From: Ignavibacteria bacterium UBA2333
Lineage (GTDB): Bacteria; Bacteroidota; Ignavibacteria; Kapaibacteriales; Kapaibacteriaceae
DNA: 27,296 bases
NCBI GenBank assembly: GCA_002344895.1
Contig: DDUR01000012.1
Coordinates: 1 to 27,296 of the forward strand
Reading direction: 5' to 3'
In this document: positions 13,144 to 24,400 of the stretch, piece after piece
How the letters are laid out: every line of letters starts with the position of its first letter
Position numbering within the stretch: the stretch's first letter is position 1
Translations under genes and position numbers: made by a program
The notes under the pieces: generated by a model
What the model was told of the DNA's origin: nothing
Databases searched by the model: none
The model's input: the letters and a program-made list of their open reading frames with translations, nothing else

Positions 13144-16100
13144 ATGAACGCGCTTCGATGCGTGGCGTTCGTGCTATTGCTGTGTGGTCTGACTGTTATG
13201 GGTCAGGCACAGAATGCCATGTTCACCATTCGGTATCACGGATTATTGACGACAACGTTTAATGATCCGGTGGCTGACGGACCACATTCGGTTCGGTTTG
13301 CACTGTACGATGCTGCAACTGGTGGGGCCAAACTCTGGGAGGAAGGCCACACGGTATCGACAGTCTCAGGTGCATTCGACGTGCTCCTTGGGTCAACCAC
13401 GCCGTTACCGTCACCATTGCCAACGAATCTATGGCTTACCATCGATGCTGATGGCCGTGGTGAAGCTGAACCACGAATGCAGTTGCTGTCGGTTCCTACG
13501 GCAATGCGGGCGAATGTTGCGTCTACTGCCGGCGTTTTTACGAGCACAGCTACAGGTGTTGTGCGAACGCTACAAGGTGAACAAGGCGACATTACGATCG
13601 TCGGAGCTGGTTCAACGACCGTGACGACCAATGGAACAACGATTACGGTAGAGTCCCCTGCAGATGGTGTAAAGAATCTCACTTCTCCCGATGGCACACT
13701 CCGCATTGGAACGCCTCAAGGACCTTCATCAACCGTCGAACTCGCCGACAACGCGGTAACGACGACAAAATTTGCTAACGGTGCAGTCCAATCATCAGCA
13801 ATAAACGATGGTTCCGTTTCGGCAGAGAAGATTGCCAATAGTTCTGTAACAACTGAGAAGTTGGCAGATGGTGCCGTAACGACTGCTGCCATCGCGTCGA
13901 ATGCTGTGACGACGGAGAAAATCGCTGATGGTGCAGTTACAACTGATAAAATCGCTGATGGATCGGTCACGACACCTAAGCTAGCTGACGGGGCTGTGAC
14001 GACGTCGAAACTTGCAGATGGTTCTGTGACGACATCGAAACTTGCACTCAGTGGTGTACGTGCAGGGACATACGGATCAGCAACACGTTCTGCTGTTGTA
14101 ACGATCGACACGACGGGTCGGCTGATTACAGCTCGAGACACCACAATTGTAGGTGTACCTCCAGGCGGACCAGCATCAGGTGACCTCACGGGTACATATC
14201 CGAATCCTATCCTTCGTGATGGTGTTGTGACATCATCAAAACTGGCACCGGCAGCCGTGCAGACGGTTGACATTGCGGCTGGAGCCGTGACGACGCAGAA
14301 GATCGCAGATAGGTCCATAACGACGGTTAAGATCGAAGATGCGTCTGTAACAACGCAGAAGTTTGCAGACACAACACTTGTCGGCGAGGACTTTGCAGAT
14401 CGTTCAATCACCGATGCGAAACTTGCGCCTACGGGCGTCGTGCCTGGCACATATGGAACAACTTCATCTGTAGCTAGGCTGACGGTTGATGCGGCAGGCC
14501 GGACATCTGCAGCGCAGAATACGACGGTTCGTGGTACACAGCCAGGCGGGGCTGCCGGTGGTGACCTTGACCAAAACTATCCTAACCCTATCATTCGCTC
14601 CGGTGCTGTTACGACAAACAAGATAGCCGGTGGCGCAGTTGTTGAGCGGGTGTTTGCAGATGGAGCAATTACGACGTCGGCTCTACGCGATAGTGCTGTT
14701 ATTGAAAGTAAACTCGCTGACTTTGCTGCATCTGAACGAACGTTTCGAAACCGTTCAGTTACGTCAGAAAAAATTGCTGACACTGCAATCGTAAGTGTGC
14801 TTATTGCTGATAATGCCGTTGGCACGAATGCGATTGCGGACGCAGCAGTCTCGTCTGGAAAGCTTACACGAACGGGCGTGGCAGCTGGGACATACGGCGA
14901 CTCAACGCATGTAGCTGTCGTAAGTGTTGATGCGGCCGGACGCATTACTGCGATCCGTGACTCACTTCTCTTTGGAATTCCTCCGGGTGGACCTGCGAGT
15001 GGTCATCTTTCGGGCGCGTACCCTGCTCCCACAATTGCGACATCAGCTGGATCGGCCTTGATTACGGCAATCAACGATGCTGCTACAACTGGTACTGTTG
15101 ACATCAGCAAGGGTGGTACGTCGGCCTCAACTGCGCCCCAAGCACTCACAAACCTTTTGCCATCACAAGGGGGCTGGTCAAGGGGCTTTCTTGAGTCTAA
15201 CGGAAGTGATGCACTATGGCGTAGCAAAGGTGCCGTCGAAGGTAGTGGACGGGCAGGTCATCTTCTGACGTTTACAGCGCCAACTACGGTATCGCGTATG
15301 GATACCGTCTACTGGGATTCAACGTCAAATCGGCTTGGAATTGGTACAACCCAACCAATAGCAACAGTTGACCTGGGTTCGACATCAGGTGATAAACTTC
15401 GACTCTGGTGGAATGGTAACCAGAACTCGCCATCAAAAGGTTTTGAGGTGTTGCCTTCGGGAGAGTTACGTTCTATTGTTGCCGCACAGAACGACTTCAT
15501 CCAGTGGGGCGTAGGTACGGCTTCGACATGGCAGCTTGGTCGTGTCATAGGTTCGGGTCTCGGCAGTAATAATGCCACTGTGTTCCTCCGCAAGACTGCA
15601 TCGCCGGAATCTGGTGATCCTAGCCGTGAATCACATCTCGACCTATACTCACCAAATACAGGATCGTCAGCAAATGAGATTCGTATGCGGATTGGACAGA
15701 CGGGTCAATCTGAAGGTACCATCTCCTATCGTTCGTCGTCAACCAATGGACCTGGTGAGTTTCTCTTCCGAACAATTGGTGATTCGACTGCCGTCATTCG
15801 TAATCGTGGTTTCATGTTCCATACAGCCGCTAATCCTGGTGGACCGATTACGCCAACCGTTGGTCGCGGCATCATCTATTACGACGACAGTCAGGACAAA
15901 CTCCTCATTTCTGAAGATGGTGCGCCATTTAGACCCCTTGGCATACAAGGACGATTTCTTGCACGGAGAACCACAGCTGGTGTTCTGAACGTCGGCGATA
16001 GATCGCAATGGCTTTTCGACGTTGCATATTCACCTACAGCGCCAGATGGACCTGCGTTTGGAGCGTTCATTGAATCAAAAGCTGTAGGCACAAATCAATG

Positions 16101-17283
16101 GGCCGTTGCACTTCGACCTAGTGCTGTAGCGGTTGGTAATGGCCGTGCGACAATGATTGACGCTGTTGGACGAATTGCGATTGACACCTCGTCGGCCTAC
16201 ATGTCAACGTCATATCACATGTTATGGAATGGACCAAACGGTGTCGATAACGTACATGTAGGACAGACATACGTTCTCATCAACAACCTAGAAACAGGAA
16301 ATCGTAACCTGCACTTAGGATACGATGCTGGTCGAGACAACACGTCCGGAAATGATAATACGTTCGTTGGATTTCGGGCTGGTATGCTTTCGCCATCAAA
16401 TGCTTCAATTTCAATCGGAGCACTCTCAACCGAAAGTCCGGCGGGAGCTCCCGGCCTCGTGGACTCAACAATCTCCTTGGGCATAGCATCACATTATGCA
16501 AATGCCACCAATATCCGGCGTACGATTGCAATAGGTCATGAGGCAGGACGAAACGTCACAAATCTTGACGATGGGATTGCACTTGGTCCACGGACAGCTG
16601 TGAATGCTTCCGGCACGGGTAATCTCGCCATCGGATATGATGCTCTCTTGAACGTTACAACCGGTGTAAATAATACCGGTGTTGGTAGAGGTTCACAACA
16701 TTCGAACACAGTTCGATCGGAAGGGACGTATCTCGGACGAGATGCAGGTAACGGCGGTTCAAATCATGATAGTACAACGGTGATTGGCGCATTTGCTGGA
16801 TACAATAATTCAGGAACGACTCTTTCCGCTGCTCTTGGTAATCGTGCTCCGATGGCCTGGGCCAACACGGTAGTTGTTGGGTCAGCGAACGGTCAGATTG
16901 GTGCTTTAGCCGATGTGAATGTTGGTATTGGCACAACAAAGCCCCGAGCATCACTTCACGTGCACGGCAACTTCCGATTCGGTGAGTTAGGCAATACGCT
17001 GGAGAACATCATTCGCGGTCAGCTCACCGTCGACTATGCAGCTGCGCCAGTGGTTGTCCCAATAGGTGGTACGTTGGTTCACAACGTAACCGTGCCGGGA
17101 GCCCAAGTGGGTGACGTTGCAACTGCAACCATGGAGTCTGCGACGTATTGGGAGATGGGCAGATTTATCGCATCGAGTACCAGAGTGATCGCCGCAAATA
17201 CCGTCGAGGTCGTATGGTCGAATATCGACGGAGCAACCAACGTCAACTTCCCGATGACAATCAATGTAGTGGTGATCCAATGA
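13144..17283 (+). CDS. giant fibre-like surface protein, paralogue 1
   Basis: 1379 aa from the ATG at 13144, with AAGGAG 7 nt upstream. Parts: signal peptide to about residue 23 (GQAQ); N-terminal domain about 25-125 (IRYHGLLTTTF, VRFALYDAATGGAKLWEE, GAFDVLLGSTTPL, VPTAMRA), a domain frequent at the start of bacterial tail-fibre-like proteins; short beta segment 137-172; shaft of decapeptides at 201-300 (10), 358-427 (7) and 485-574 (9), each block followed by a 57-residue module ending PGGPASGDLTGTYPNP or similar; GGTSASTAPQALTNLLPSQ junction about 655-675; a middle region with RLGIGTTQPIATVDL; YadA-head-like repeats about 1047-1260 (NTFVGFRAG, IAIGHEAGRN, LAIGYDALLN); VGIGTTKPRASLHV; and a knob-like C-terminal domain. 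No T9SS sorting domain is seen. Likely an oligomeric extracellular fibre; the role as adhesin is inferred. The stop overlaps the next start (ATGA). Confidence 0.85.
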   Translation: MNALRCVAFVLLLCGLTVMGQAQNAMFTIRYHGLLTTTFNDPVADGPHSVRFALYDAATGGAKLWEEGHTVSTVSGAFDVLLGSTTPLPSPLPTNLWLTIDADGRGEAEPRMQLLSVPTAMRANVASTAGVFTSTATGVVRTLQGEQGDITIVGAGSTTVTTNGTTITVESPADGVKNLTSPDGTLRIGTPQGPSSTVELADNAVTTTKFANGAVQSSAINDGSVSAEKIANSSVTTEKLADGAVTTAAIASNAVTTEKIADGAVTTDKIADGSVTTPKLADGAVTTSKLADGSVTTSKLALSGVRAGTYGSATRSAVVTIDTTGRLITARDTTIVGVPPGGPASGDLTGTYPNPILRDGVVTSSKLAPAAVQTVDIAAGAVTTQKIADRSITTVKIEDASVTTQKFADTTLVGEDFADRSITDAKLAPTGVVPGTYGTTSSVARLTVDAAGRTSAAQNTTVRGTQPGGAAGGDLDQNYPNPIIRSGAVTTNKIAGGAVVERVFADGAITTSALRDSAVIESKLADFAASERTFRNRSVTSEKIADTAIVSVLIADNAVGTNAIADAAVSSGKLTRTGVAAGTYGDSTHVAVVSVDAAGRITAIRDSLLFGIPPGGPASGHLSGAYPAPTIATSAGSALITAINDAATTGTVDISKGGTSASTAPQALTNLLPSQGGWSRGFLESNGSDALWRSKGAVEGSGRAGHLLTFTAPTTVSRMDTVYWDSTSNRLGIGTTQPIATVDLGSTSGDKLRLWWNGNQNSPSKGFEVLPSGELRSIVAAQNDFIQWGVGTASTWQLGRVIGSGLGSNNATVFLRKTASPESGDPSRESHLDLYSPNTGSSANEIRMRIGQTGQSEGTISYRSSSTNGPGEFLFRTIGDSTAVIRNRGFMFHTAANPGGPITPTVGRGIIYYDDSQDKLLISEDGAPFRPLGIQGRFLARRTTAGVLNVGDRSQWLFDVAYSPTAPDGPAFGAFIESKAVGTNQWAVALRPSAVAVGNGRATMIDAVGRIAIDTSSAYMSTSYHMLWNGPNGVDNVHVGQTYVLINNLETGNRNLHLGYDAGRDNTSGNDNTFVGFRAGMLSPSNASISIGALSTESPAGAPGLVDSTISLGIASHYANATNIRRTIAIGHEAGRNVTNLDDGIALGPRTAVNASGTGNLAIGYDALLNVTTGVNNTGVGRGSQHSNTVRSEGTYLGRDAGNGGSNHDSTTVIGAFAGYNNSGTTLSAALGNRAPMAWANTVVVGSANGQIGALADVNVGIGTTKPRASLHVHGNFRFGELGNTLENIIRGQLTVDYAAAPVVVPIGGTLVHNVTVPGAQVGDVATATMESATYWEMGRFIASSTRVIAANTVEVVWSNIDGATNVNFPMTINVVVIQ
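13744..15036 (+). repeat. decapeptide shaft of paralogue 1 (10 + 7 + 9 units)
   Basis: 30-nt coding periodicity. Ten units at 13744-14043, seven at 14215-14424 and nine at 14596-14865, with units such as ADGAVTTEKI, ADGSVTTPKL and ADGAVTTSKL. Each block is followed by a module of exactly 171 nt (57 codons): 14044-14214, 14425-14595, 14866-15036. Modules share GTYG, a D-x-x-GR turn and PGG-PA-GDL-YP-P. Confidence 0.93.
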
Positions 17284-20200
17284 GAACGACGATCTACTTT
17301 CTCGCTCTAGTCGTCGCCATCATTGTGTCGGCGATGCCTGCATCTTCCCAGAATACTCCACGACTCATTTCGTGGCAAGGTCTCATCAGTCAGCCTGATG
17401 GCCGACCGGTTCTGGACGCTGATCACGATGTGACATTCACAATTCATGATGCCCCAACGGGCGGAACAGTGATATGGACGGAGTCTCATCGACTACGCTC
17501 ATTTTCAGGTGTTGTCGACGCTGTCCTTGGCAGTCGAACACCACTTTCGATTCGTGCAGGCCGACAGTTATGGTTGTCGATCCGCGTAGATGGTAATCCT
17601 GCTGCAGAACCACGTTTACCAATCATCGCCGTACCGCTAGCTCTGTACGCTGACACGGCACGAGCTGCTACCTCGGTTACGAACGATGCTACAGGTGTTG
17701 TTCGTTCTGCCAACAGCCTTCAGGGAGACGTGTTAATCGAAGGAGCTGGCGGTACAACGGTGACGAAGAATGGTACAACGGTGACCATCTCTACACCAAC
17801 GAATGGTATAACTTCACTAACATCTGACGGAAGTGTTACCATTGGTAACGGCACTGGACCACAAAGTACTGTGTCACTTGCTGATGGCGCAGTTACATCA
17901 AGTAAGATCACGGACAATGCCGTAACGACAGCAAAACTTGCCAATAGTGCAATTACGACGCAAAAACTTGCCGATGGAAGTGTTGTCACGAGCACATTGG
18001 TAAATGGCGCTGTAACCACAGAAAAACTTGCTAACGGTTCAGTGACGACGGAGAAGCTCGCCGAAGCTGCGGTAACAACACCGAAGCTCGCTGATGGCTC
18101 TGTTCGTACACAACATCTCGGTGACGAGGCAGTAGGAATACAACATCTTGCAGATGGAAGTGTAACAACGCGTCAGCTCGCTCCAACTGGTGTTACGCCT
18201 GGCACATACGGTTCGCCAACAACAACAGCAATCATCACCGTTGATGCCTCTGGTCGAGTAACCGATGTCCGTGAAACGAACATCACAGGTGTTCGGCCTG
18301 GAGGCCCAGCTGGTGGGGATCTCACGCAAACCTATCCCGCACCGGAACTGCGAGATGGTTCTGTTACGACCGATGCCATTCGAGATGGTGCCGTAACGTC
18401 TGTTAAGATTGCACGTGGTGCAGTTACCACGCAGAAGTTTGTTGATGGTGTTATCACGACAACACACTTCGCCGATCAATCGGTGACATCTGACCTTGTC
18501 GCAAACGGAGCAATTACAACTGAGAAGATTGCCGATGCTGCAATCACCAGCAATCGACTCGTACCGACTGGCGTGGTTGCATCAACCTATGGTGATTCAC
18601 TTCATGTAGCGCGGATTACCATTGACTCAGCTGGACGCATTACCACAATTGATACTGTTCGTATGAGCGGTATTGTGCCAGGGGGCCCGGCAGGGGGCGA
18701 TCTTTCCGGTACCTATCCAGATCCATCACTTCGTGATCTGTCTGTAACAACACGAACCCTTGCTGACGGTGCCGTAACGGCTGATAAACTCGCCGATGGA
18801 TCTGTCTCGGCACGTGTACTTCAGGACCGATCCGTGACGGAGGAAAAGCTTGCCGATAGTGCCGTCACAACACGAGTTATTCGTGATCGTGCTGTGACAA
18901 CAAACAAGTTCGGCGCAAATGTTGGAACGCCGCGTACGATTGGCAATGGATCTGTTTCTCGACGAACGATTGCCGACACATCGATCACAAGTGCAGATCT
19001 TGCTCCTACAGGAGTAACGCCGTCCACATACGGACATCATCAGCGAGCCGTAAACTTTTCTGTTGATATTTCCGGACGACTCACCACGGCACGTGATACG
19101 GTCCTTTCGGGAGTTCCACCAGGTGGTTCTGCCAATGGCGACCTAACGGGCTTGTATCCAGCGCCATCTATTGCTACAAGTGCTGGGAACAACATTGTAA
19201 CTGCCGTGAACAATGCTGCAACTACGCAGGTTGTTTCGATTCAACGCGGTGGTACTGGTGCGTCAACGCGTGATGCAGCGCTTCGTAATCTTTTGCCTCC
19301 TCAGTCTGGTGCCACAACAACACAGTTCCTTCGCACAGACGGAACGACTCCGTCGTGGGCAACACTCGACACGGTCGGTGGATCTGGTACAACGAATACA
19401 CTCGTTCGCTGGAACGGAGAACGCTCGATCACATCTGTCGACACGTCAGTGTGGCAAGCGTCGAATGGCCGACTGAGTATTGGGACGGGTGCCTTCCCCG
19501 GCATCATGCCATCAACACTTGGATTTAAATCTGGTGACCGACCAATGATTGCGTTCCGGCATGGAAGTAGTCTGACAGATGGATGGAGTGGACTCGGAAC
19601 ATCGGGTGCTGCACTCGACGTCATCGCTTCACCAACAGATGACATTGTATACGGTAACCTTCACAATGGTGCGTTTGAAGAGGCTGCACGTATTACTTCT
19701 TCTGATACGGGACAACGTGAAGGTCGTTTGGTCCTTATTGGTGATGCACAATCACAAAGTGACCTGAGAGCAGCACACATTGAGTTGCTCTCTCCCAATA
19801 CGGGAATTGCCACAAACGGAACCGGACTACGTTGGCACACAAGTAATCGATATTGGGGTGGCATCTCGTACTCGTCAGCTTCGACGGGCGGACAGGGCTT
19901 GTTCACATTTATGAGTTATAATACAAACCTCACGAACATCCGATTTCCTGGTGCACTGATTTTTGAGGCTGCTGCTCGCGGTTCACAACTTGTACCAGCG
20001 GCTGGAGTTACCCGAATGTATTTCGACCAGACGTCTCGCACAATCAAGTACTCGGAAACGGGTAGGCCGTTCCGAGATCTTGTTGCAGATGGAAGGTATG
20101 TGCGAATTGCGCCGCCAGAGACAGATCTTGTTGATGATCGTTCGCGTCCGCTGTTCTACATCACAACACTTGATTCAGAGCCAGCGAGTATAGCATACGG

Positions 20201-21410
20201 AAGTATCCTAAACGCAACGTCAGTTGGAACAGGCGACATTAACGCTACAGCTCTTCGGTTGGAAGCATATGCCACGGGAAATGGAATCGCTCGAGCCTTT
20301 GATGGTTTTGGAGACTTCCGCATCTATGGTCCTTATCCAATCTATCGAATGGAAGGGCTACCCATCATGTCATACGGCCCCACCTTGAGCATTTCCAACA
20401 CCTACATCGGGCTCACACGTTCGGATAACTATACACCTTTATACAACACAATCGTTGGCACGTACGCTGGCGAGAACGCAACGAGTGGCAACTATTCCAC
20501 CGTCGTTGGTTCTCATGCTGGCAGATATACGCTTGCGCGTGAGAGCCAACTCGCCATCGGTACCGAGGCTGGCTACGGTACACTTGGACGTACAGACCTT
20601 CATCAGCGATTTACGTCAGTTGGTGCACGTGCAGGATGGCAGCAGTATGGAGACTATAGCGTTGCAGTGGGTCGTGACGCACTGCGAGCCGACGGTACGA
20701 GTATTCAAAGTGTTGTTCTAGGTGCTGATGCCGGTCGTTCAATCGACACGTCCAACAGTTTAGTTGCGGTCGGATACGCTGCTGCTACACAAACTTTACA
20801 AGCATTCAGTACGACATCAGTTGGTGCTGAGTCAAGCCCCGATCTCTCTATCGCCAATGAACACTCTGCAATCGGATATCGATCCGGCACAAATGTCGTG
20901 ACGAGTGTTCGATCAACGTTTATCGGAGCACGCACAGGTACGACAACGTATCGAACAGACACGCTCCTCAATGCGACAGCAGTTGGTTATCGGGCACGCG
21001 TTGATACAAATAACGCCGTCGTACTCGGTAGTGTGGAAGATGTTGGTCTGGGTACACCGGGAACAAATGTTGGAATTGGTACAACAGCACCAACACGCAG
21101 ACTTGATGTTGTTGGTACCGTCCAGCTTCAGGCCAGTGGGCCAGTTGTGCATGCGATGATCAAGGATGCAATCTCGTTCAATATTCCGAACGTACCTGCA
21201 GCCGATGCTATCGTCTTTGACGCTCCGTATCCAAATGCACGTGTCGGTTCGATCGTAAATGTATCTCCATCGGAAACCTTGCCTGATCTCTACTTTGTAC
21301 GTGCTCACGTGCCTGTGGATGGAACGGTACGATTCCAGGTGGTTAATCGCACGGCGGGTGACATCGACCTTGGCGTCGTGACGTTCAGTATCTACATCGT
21401 TCAACTGTAA
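17280..21410 (+). CDS. giant fibre-like surface protein, paralogue 2
   Basis: 1376 aa. The ATG at 17280 overlaps the stop of paralogue 1 by four bases, so translation is probably coupled; GGTGA lies just upstream. Signal peptide at residues 1-23 (MRTTIYFLALVVAIIVSAMP...SSQ). The N-terminal fibre domain has ISWQGLISQPDGRPVLDADH, FTIHDAPTGGTVIWTES and GVVDAVLGSRTPL. Shaft blocks occupy residues 201-300, 358-427 and 485-574, exactly the numbering of paralogue 1, with 57-residue modules between. GGTGASTRDAALRNLLPPQ follows at the shaft end. Head-like repeats at about 1056-1260 include NTIVGTYAGEN, LAIGTEAGYG and VAVGRDALRA, then NVGIGTTAPTRRLDVVG. The C-terminal domain (ARVGSIVNVSPSETLPDLYF, VRFQVVNRTAGDIDLGVV) resembles phage tail-fibre knobs. 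No sorting domain is recognised. Confidence 0.85.
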   Translation: MRTTIYFLALVVAIIVSAMPASSQNTPRLISWQGLISQPDGRPVLDADHDVTFTIHDAPTGGTVIWTESHRLRSFSGVVDAVLGSRTPLSIRAGRQLWLSIRVDGNPAAEPRLPIIAVPLALYADTARAATSVTNDATGVVRSANSLQGDVLIEGAGGTTVTKNGTTVTISTPTNGITSLTSDGSVTIGNGTGPQSTVSLADGAVTSSKITDNAVTTAKLANSAITTQKLADGSVVTSTLVNGAVTTEKLANGSVTTEKLAEAAVTTPKLADGSVRTQHLGDEAVGIQHLADGSVTTRQLAPTGVTPGTYGSPTTTAIITVDASGRVTDVRETNITGVRPGGPAGGDLTQTYPAPELRDGSVTTDAIRDGAVTSVKIARGAVTTQKFVDGVITTTHFADQSVTSDLVANGAITTEKIADAAITSNRLVPTGVVASTYGDSLHVARITIDSAGRITTIDTVRMSGIVPGGPAGGDLSGTYPDPSLRDLSVTTRTLADGAVTADKLADGSVSARVLQDRSVTEEKLADSAVTTRVIRDRAVTTNKFGANVGTPRTIGNGSVSRRTIADTSITSADLAPTGVTPSTYGHHQRAVNFSVDISGRLTTARDTVLSGVPPGGSANGDLTGLYPAPSIATSAGNNIVTAVNNAATTQVVSIQRGGTGASTRDAALRNLLPPQSGATTTQFLRTDGTTPSWATLDTVGGSGTTNTLVRWNGERSITSVDTSVWQASNGRLSIGTGAFPGIMPSTLGFKSGDRPMIAFRHGSSLTDGWSGLGTSGAALDVIASPTDDIVYGNLHNGAFEEAARITSSDTGQREGRLVLIGDAQSQSDLRAAHIELLSPNTGIATNGTGLRWHTSNRYWGGISYSSASTGGQGLFTFMSYNTNLTNIRFPGALIFEAAARGSQLVPAAGVTRMYFDQTSRTIKYSETGRPFRDLVADGRYVRIAPPETDLVDDRSRPLFYITTLDSEPASIAYGSILNATSVGTGDINATALRLEAYATGNGIARAFDGFGDFRIYGPYPIYRMEGLPIMSYGPTLSISNTYIGLTRSDNYTPLYNTIVGTYAGENATSGNYSTVVGSHAGRYTLARESQLAIGTEAGYGTLGRTDLHQRFTSVGARAGWQQYGDYSVAVGRDALRADGTSIQSVVLGADAGRSIDTSNSLVAVGYAAATQTLQAFSTTSVGAESSPDLSIANEHSAIGYRSGTNVVTSVRSTFIGARTGTTTYRTDTLLNATAVGYRARVDTNNAVVLGSVEDVGLGTPGTNVGIGTTAPTRRLDVVGTVQLQASGPVVHAMIKDAISFNIPNVPAADAIVFDAPYPNARVGSIVNVSPSETLPDLYFVRAHVPVDGTVRFQVVNRTAGDIDLGVVTFSIYIVQL
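17880..19172 (+). repeat. decapeptide shaft of paralogue 2 (10 + 7 + 9 units)
   Basis: Ten units at 17880-18179, seven at 18351-18560 and nine at 18732-19001, with three modules of exactly 171 nt at 18180-18350, 18561-18731 and 19002-19172. Typical units are ADGAVTSSKI, ANGSVTTEKL and ADGSVTTRQL. Unit seven of the last block (GANVGTPRTI) has lost the consensus but keeps its length. Confidence 0.93.
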
Positions 21411-21426
21411 GCAGGGAATCACAACG

Positions 21427-24400
21427 ATGAACAACTACCGACTCTTTTTCGCTGCCCTGCTGCTTGTCTTCGTAACGCTGAATGTTTCGGCTCAGACAAC
21501 AACGTCATATCAGGGTTTTCTGAGTGGTCCCGACGGTCGAGCAGTGCCAAACGGGAATCACACCATCGTCTTCTCGCTGTTTGATGATGTTGCGGGTGGA
21601 CGTCAAGTTTGGTCCGAGACACACAATGTCACAACGTGGGCTGGTGTATTCTCCGTTGAACTTGGATCGATCACACCAATATCACTGGACTGGACTCAGA
21701 CGTATTGGTTGTCACTCACGGTAAATGGCGGTACACCTTCAACACCGCGTTTGCCATTGGTCAGTGTCCCGTATGCATTTGTTGCAGATACTGCAACGGC
21801 TGCGCGATCTGCAACGCCGAATGCCACGGGTATCGTTCGAACACTGAATGGAACACAGGGTGACGTCGTCATTGAAGGACGAGGAGGCTCTACGGTAACT
21901 GCTGCGAATGGTCAAATACTGATATCATCTCCCACGGATGGTATCGATACCATAACGTCGCCAGATGCAACAATTGCCGTAACAAATCCAGGTGGCCCAC
22001 AGACAACACTTGCTCTTGCAGATGGTTCAGTTCGTGAACGCCACATAGCTGATGGTGCTGTTTCAGAAGTGGTCATTGCAAATGGTGCGATAACAACATC
22101 TAAACTGCAACCTGGATCTGTCACCGCTGCGAAGCTTGTTGATGGATCAGTTACATCGGCAAAGATTGCGGATACAGCTGTGACAACCTCCACGCTTGCT
22201 GATGGATCTGTCACGTCCCCAAAACTTAGAGATGGATCTGTCACGTCTTCACTTCTCGCCAACACGTCCGTAACCACTCCGAAGATTGCGGACGAAGCGG
22301 TCACGACGGAAAAGCTAGCTCCGACGGGCATTGTCCCTGGTACCTACGGTTCTGCAAATACCGTCGCCGTTGTGACGGCCGTAGATGCAACTGGTCGATT
22401 GACAAATGCACGTCAAGACACCGTATCAGGTGTCGCTCCCGGCGGCCCAGCCGGTGGAGACCTCATTGGAACGTATCCGAATCCAACGCTTCGACCAGAC
22501 GCTGTCACAGAGTCAAAGCTTGCAGATTCTACCGTAGACAACGTTGCACTCGCTGATGGTTCAATCACGGCTTCTACGATTGCTCCTGGAGCTGTATCGA
22601 CGATTAAGATTGCTCAAGGTGCTGTAACAACGCAAAAGATTGCCAATGGATCGGTAACAACGCTGAAGATCGGACGAGAGTCGATCACGTCAGCGAAACT
22701 ATCGGCCACCGGAGTCACACCTGGTACGTATGGCGATAACAGTCATGCCGTTGAACTCACACTTGATTCAAAGGGAAGAGTAACTGCAGCACGAGAGGTT
22801 GTTGTCTCCGGCAGTACTCCTGGTGGACCTGCTGGTGGTGACCTTGACGGTACGTATCCCAATCCGATTATTCGGGATGGGGCCGTTGTTGCAGACCGCA
22901 TTGCGGATGATGCTGTTGAAGAATCACGTCTTTCAACATTCTCAGCACCAACACGAGCCATCGCAGATCGCGCTGTAACGGAGCGTACACTTGCATCAGG
23001 CGCAGTAACAAATCGTGTAATTGTCAATAATGCAGTTTCAGAACGTACGATTGCTGACGGAGCAATTATTGAACGTACGATCGCATCTCAGGCCGTGAAT
23101 GGATCGAAGATTGCCAATGGTTCAGTTACGAGCGCAAAACTCGAACCAACTGGAGTGGCTGTTGGAACGTATGGCTCATCCTTGGCTGTAGGTCGAATAA
23201 CCGTCGATGCAGCAGGCCGTGTAATTGCAGCGACGGATTCACTTGTACGTGGGGTTTCACCTGGAGGCGCCGCATCTGGTGATCTCACAGGAACGTATCC
23301 GAATCCAACGATTGCTGCTACGGCAGGTAACAACATTCTCACCGCCATCAATGATGCCTCTACGACAGGGACGTTGTCGATAGCACGTGGCGGCACCAGC
23401 GCTTCCACACGAGAACAAGCACTGACAAATCTTCTTCCTGATCAGGCAGGAATGTCGGGACGCTGGCTTGTTACCGACGGTACGTCAACGTCGTGGAGAA
23501 CATCTCCTTTCCCAACGGGTACTGGCACCGGCGGACGAATTGTGTTCTGGAGAGACTCAACGACCATGACGTCCGATGCAGACTTTATCGTTGACACGAC
23601 CAATGGTGCCATTGGTGTTACAACGACCACGCCCCTTATGCCCCTTTCCATGGGGTCGTCGAATGGACCGAAACTTTCTTTGTGGAAAAATTCAACGGAT
23701 CCATCACAATGGATTGGCTATAGTCTTGCGCCGAATGAGGTTCGCCAACAAACATCGGAACGCGGTGATGATCACGTCTTTGGATATCACTCCGGAGGAA
23801 CGTCTGCCACGTTTGTTGAGACGATGAGAATACGAACGGGGCCAATTGATGGAGATAACCCGCGTATGACGATCATTCGAAATGGTCGAACTCCACAATC
23901 TCTCACGGATCAAGCGCTAGAACTCTTTTCTGATTTTACGTCTGACCATCGCCATCCAATCAATATTTCCTTCCGGCAAGAAGGTCAATATCAAGGAATG
24001 ATTGGATACCATACCTACCTCCAGAATAGCATTGGCGAGATCCGGTTGACATCGCCATTGACGTCTTCTGTGTCGCTGACAACGGAAGGTGGAATGTCGT
24101 TGGAACCTGCTGCTGTTCAAGGAGATGCTACTCCAACTGCAGGTATCGGTTTGTGGGGCACATACTCTGCGAATTTACTCCACTATTCAGAGAATGGTGG
24201 TGCATTCACAAGAATGGGACCAACGTACCATCTCATACGATTGGGACCACCTGTAGAAGAGTATGATACGGTAAACACCAGAACATTCCCACACTTTGAC
24301 ATTACATACAGTGCCTCGGCTCCTGATGGTCAGGCACGCGGTGCTCGGATTGTTGCACAAGCATCAGGTTCAGGTGATAACAATGCCACGGCACTTACTG

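Noticed and set aside
13744..14043. 30-bp periodic repeats that could suggest a CRISPR or satellite array
   Set aside because: The period is the codon length of a decapeptide in an intact long reading frame. Copies differ at many positions, mostly in a protein-conserving way, and there are no spacers.
13716..14450. Long minus-strand open frames over the shaft regions (also near 17720-18019, 21912-22331 and 22743-23408)
   Set aside because: They are antisense shadows of repetitive Thr/Ala/Val-rich coding sequence. Their translations are low-complexity and they lack ribosome binding sites.
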